Below, piece after piece: positions 61,464 to 64,000 of a stretch of 64,000 bases of DNA. The notes under the pieces are model-generated. The model searched no databases. It worked only from the letters and a program-made list of their open reading frames with translations, and was not told the DNA's origin. The DNA is taken from assembly GCF_900105585.1 (NCBI RefSeq), contig NZ_FNRT01000002.1, forward strand, positions 930,001 through 994,000, written 5' to 3'. The stretch's first letter is position 1; each line of letters begins with the position of its first letter. Origin of the DNA: Nocardioides exalbidus. Its GTDB lineage: Bacteria > Actinomycetota > Actinomycetes > Propionibacteriales > Nocardioidaceae. Both the position numbers and the translations under genes were made by a program.

Positions 61464-61486
61464 GAATATCAGTTACGGTAGGCCCC

Positions 61487-62131
61487 GTGCCGACCCAGCG
61501 CAAGGCCCGCACCTACGACGCCTCTGCCCGGCGCGCGGCCGCCGAGCAGACGCGCGCACGGGTCCTCGCCGCCGCGCACGACCTGTTCGTCTCCGGCGGC
61601 TACGCCGCGACGTCGGTCAGCGAGATCGCGAGGCGGGCGGGCGTGTCGGTGGACACCGTCTACACCGCGGTCGGCCGCAAGCCACAGCTGCTCCTCACTG
61701 TGGTCGACATGGTGCTCGCCTCGTCGTCCCGACCCCTTCCGGCGACCGAGCGCGACTACGTCCAGGAGATCCGTCGCGCGGAGGGTGCGCGCCGCAAGCT
61801 CGAGACGTACGCCGCCGCGCTGGCCCGGCTGATGCCGACGATCTCGCCGCTGCTGCTCGCCCTGCGCGATGCCGGACTCACCGACCCCGAGTGCGCGCAG
61901 GCATGGCGGCACATCACCGAGCGTCGCGCCACCAACATGCTCCAGCTCGCGGCCGACCTCCGCGTCACGGGCGAGGTGCGTGACGACCTCACCGACCAGG
62001 ACGTCGCCGACCTCGTCTGGTCGACCAACAGCCCGGAGTGGTTCGCCGCCTACATCTCGCGCGGCCGCACCCCGGAGCACTACGCGGCCGCGCTGGCCGA
62101 CCTCTGGGGCCGCACGCTCCTGGCCGGCTGA
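61487..62131 (+). CDS. TetR-family transcriptional regulator
   Basis: The 214-residue repressor has an N-terminal HTH (GYAATSVSEIARRAGVSVDT, about residues 39-58) and a helical ligand-binding C-terminus. It is divergent from the cupin gene with a palindrome between them, so local control with autoregulation is likely. GTG start; TACGGT 7 nt upstream suggests a leaderless mRNA. Confidence 0.9.
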   Translation: MPTQRKARTYDASARRAAAEQTRARVLAAAHDLFVSGGYAATSVSEIARRAGVSVDTVYTAVGRKPQLLLTVVDMVLASSSRPLPATERDYVQEIRRAEGARRKLETYAAALARLMPTISPLLLALRDAGLTDPECAQAWRHITERRATNMLQLAADLRVTGEVRDDLTDQDVADLVWSTNSPEWFAAYISRGRTPEHYAAALADLWGRTLLAG

Positions 62132-62141
62132 CCGCCCCTCG

Positions 62142-64000
62142 TCAGCGCACCCGGATCCGGTAGCGCCTGGAGACGACCGCGCCACCAGCGTCGGTCACGG
62201 TCAGGGTGAACCTCACCGTGCCCGCCCGGGCCGGCCTGCCGGTGATGACGTACGCGTCACCGCTGCCGCTCGTCGCGCCCCGCAGGCCACGGGGCAGCGC
62301 ACCGCGACGCGACCAGGTGACGGTGCCGGTGCCGCCGGTCATGGTGACCCGCGCCTTGAAGCGCTTGCCGACATCCGCTCCCAGGACTCCACCCGCGGTC
62401 GACGTGGCGCGGATGCCGCGCATCGGGCTGAGCCACAGCGTCGGGGTCGGCATCGGGGTCGTCGTAGGCGTGGGCGTGGGCGTCGGGGTCGGGGTGGGCG
62501 TCGGGGTCGGGGTGGGCGTCGGCGTCGGGGTGGGCGTCGGCGTCGGCGTCACGGCCGGCGGTGCACCGAGAGCGATCGCGGTCAGGGTCAGCTGGTCGAC
62601 GGTGGACTGCACGGCCGGGTTGACCGGGCCCGCGACTCCTCCGCCGAGGCTGGTGACCGAGCTCGCGCGTCCGGAGGACCGGACCGCGGGCACGAGCAGC
62701 CCGTCGAGCACGTCGAGCGCGTCGGGGTCGAGGACGTCCGTGAGCACCCGGGCCGGGGCCTTCCCGGTGCGACCGGCGACGGTCTCGGCGAGCTCGTGGC
62801 GGATCGCGAGGCCGAACGCCTTGGAGCCCTCGAGCTCGCCGGGGAGGCTGGTCAGGTCGTGCTGGCGCAGGGCGCCGCTGGCGCCGAGCTGGAGGTACGC
62901 GCCGAGCACCGCGTTGGCGCCGTCGAGGCGGACCAGCGCGTCGTGCAGCGGACCGGCCGAGAGGGTGCCCTCGGTCTGGGTCCCGCTGATGAGTCCTCGG
63001 TAGACGTCGCCCTGCAGGCCGATGAGCTTGGCGTCGATGCCGGCCCTGGCCGATGCCGCAGCGGAGGCCTGGCTGATGATCGGCTTCGCCCCCGTAGCGA
63101 ACTGGCACGGCGAGTTGATGGTGGCCTCGGCGTCGGAGCACGTGCGGGCGTACTTCGTGGTGGCGTTGCCGAGCTTGGGGTCCAGGCCGGCGATCGGCTG
63201 GTCCAGCGGGTCGCCGGCCGCGATCACGCCGTTGGAGGCCTGGAAGGACGCGACCCCGTCGCTCGTGGTCACGTCGCCCCACCCGGCCCGCACCTGCGTC
63301 GACGTGGTCGGCGCGGCGTAGGTCGGCGCCACCTCGACGTTGGTCAGCTCGTACTTGATGACGGACGTGCCGCCGTTCGTCGCGTCGAGCTCGGTGTCCT
63401 TGATGTAGGTCTGCACCGCGCCGGCAGTGTCGTAGCCGCCCCACGGGAGGTCGTGCTTGATGGCCCTGGTCGGGGGCGCGGGGGCGTTGGCCGCTCCGCG
63501 CCGCACCAGGCTCTGGACGTAGACGGGAGCACCCGAGCCGCCGAACGGCGTGTAGGTCCACACGAAGGCGATGTCGTCGTACTTGTAGCCGACGGTGGTG
63601 TTGGCGCCCCACACGTTGGCCGACCCGATGCCCGGGTCCCAGAAGGTGTCGGTGCACTCGCTGGGACCGAGCCGGTTGACCACCATCCACTGGGTGCCGA
63701 ACTGGCACGCGTCGACCCGCATGGAGCGCGTCGTGGTCTTGAAGCACACGTCGAGCCGGCCCAGGCCCATCCGGTCGGCCCACTGGTAGCCCTGGGGGAC
63801 GCCCTGGGACGACGGGGTCATCGCGGGAGGGCGGGTCATCGTGGTCATCGCGGTCTGGGTCACGCCTGCTGGTGCGCCGCACTGGGCGACGGAGTCGCGG
63901 CCGGGGAGAGTGGGCCACAGGTCGGACAGGTCGGAGGTGTCGGTCGTGGGGTCCACGAACGGGTCGAAGGTGGAGCGGCCCTTCGCGCGCAGCGCCGAGC
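62142..64000 (-). CDS. Secreted Pro-Thr-repeat protein with C-terminal Ig-like domain (5' end outside window)
   Basis: The frame is open from the right edge through 62142, at least 618 residues. The N-terminal part shown contains Cys-containing segments (VAQCGAPAG, VDACQFGTQW, SECTDTFWD, RTCSDAEATINSPC) suited to an exported protein. It is followed by a (PT)n linker and a predicted Ig-like domain (GKRFKARVTMTGGTGTVTWS). No catalytic motif was recognised. The true start and signal peptide lie beyond the window. Confidence 0.75.
   Translation of the reverse strand, partial: SALRAKGRSTFDPFVDPTTDTSDLSDLWPTLPGRDSVAQCGAPAGVTQTAMTTMTRPPAMTPSSQGVPQGYQWADRMGLGRLDVCFKTTTRSMRVDACQFGTQWMVVNRLGPSECTDTFWDPGIGSANVWGANTTVGYKYDDIAFVWTYTPFGGSGAPVYVQSLVRRGAANAPAPPTRAIKHDLPWGGYDTAGAVQTYIKDTELDATNGGTSVIKYELTNVEVAPTYAAPTTSTQVRAGWGDVTTSDGVASFQASNGVIAAGDPLDQPIAGLDPKLGNATTKYARTCSDAEATINSPCQFATGAKPIISQASAAASARAGIDAKLIGLQGDVYRGLISGTQTEGTLSAGPLHDALVRLDGANAVLGAYLQLGASGALRQHDLTSLPGELEGSKAFGLAIRHELAETVAGRTGKAPARVLTDVLDPDALDVLDGLLVPAVRSSGRASSVTSLGGGVAGPVNPAVQSTVDQLTLTAIALGAPPAVTPTPTPTPTPTPTPTPTPTPTPTPTPTPTTTPMPTPTLWLSPMRGIRATSTAGGVLGADVGKRFKARVTMTGGTGTVTWSRRGALPRGLRGATSGSGDAYVITGRPARAGTVRFTLTVTDAGGAVVSRRYRIRVR
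62441..62550 (-). repeat. Tandem repeat encoding the Pro-Thr linker
   Basis: A GC-rich imperfect tandem array (GTCGGGGTCGGGGTGGGC-type units) is read on the minus strand as about 17 Pro-Thr pairs. It is likely variable in copy number and may be a flexible, glycosylatable wall linker. Confidence 0.75.

Noticed and set aside
62441..62550. Possible CRISPR-like short repeats
   Set aside because: Units are contiguous, unspaced and translate as Pro-Thr codons; no spacers or cas genes.
1..64000. tRNA, rRNA, prophage or insertion sequence
   Set aside because: No cloverleaf, rRNA segment, transposase, integrase or phage structural motif was seen on either strand.

Overview
The window is very GC-rich DNA (roughly 70% by eye) from a Gram-positive actinobacterium. 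The best guess is Nocardioides or a close relative in the Nocardioidaceae. This is inferred from tandem GAF-ANTAR regulators, a class E sortase, a SigE-family ECF sigma factor, a CobIJ fusion, a type VII-style secreted protein, an HspR-type operator at clpB and many leaderless genes. No tRNA, rRNA, CRISPR array, transposase or phage gene was recognised. Both ends cut a gene: an MFS transporter on the left and a secreted Pro-Thr-rich protein on the right.

1-17 kb is mostly housekeeping: two GAF-ANTAR proteins, class II aldolase, a sigma factor preceded by two tandem paralogous membrane proteins, a secreted septum-formation-type protein, an SpoU methyltransferase, DedA, pyrE, sortase, an aminotransferase, two proline-rich membrane proteins, an ABC exporter, and an isochorismatase/PfkB pair.

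17-38 kb is an acid-sugar catabolic island. kdgD, a ketoglutarate-semialdehyde dehydrogenase, glucarate dehydratase and an esterase form one operon. A LysR regulator lies beside a tctCBA tripartite uptake system that continues into a universal stress protein and a second glucarate-dehydratase-like enzyme. Near-identical 21-bp boxes lie upstream of both transcription units, suggesting one LysR regulon that imports and degrades glucarate-type acids to 2-oxoglutarate. A separate GntR/FadR-controlled talarate/galactarate-type dehydratase follows. Next come a 2-hydroxyacid dehydrogenase, an AEC carrier and a flavin D-2-hydroxyacid dehydrogenase, which may handle related hydroxyacids.

38-50 kb holds surface and secreted functions (metzincin protease, lysozyme-like peptidoglycan protein, WXG/propeller protein with an adjacent lipoprotein), two MFS carriers, a CPBP protease and clpB.

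50-60 kb is an aerobic cobalamin cluster: cobF and cobN on the minus strand; cobG, cobH, cobIJ and cobM on the plus strand. Two cobalamin riboswitches sharing an identical 42-nt core control cobN and cobH. CobG appears to lack its C-terminal cofactor domain. The cobIJ linker is encoded by a dispersed repeat. The 443-nt gap before cobH contains a candidate structured small RNA with its own promoter and terminator hairpin. The window ends with a cysteine-free HesB-like protein, a cupin/TetR divergent pair and the truncated secreted protein.
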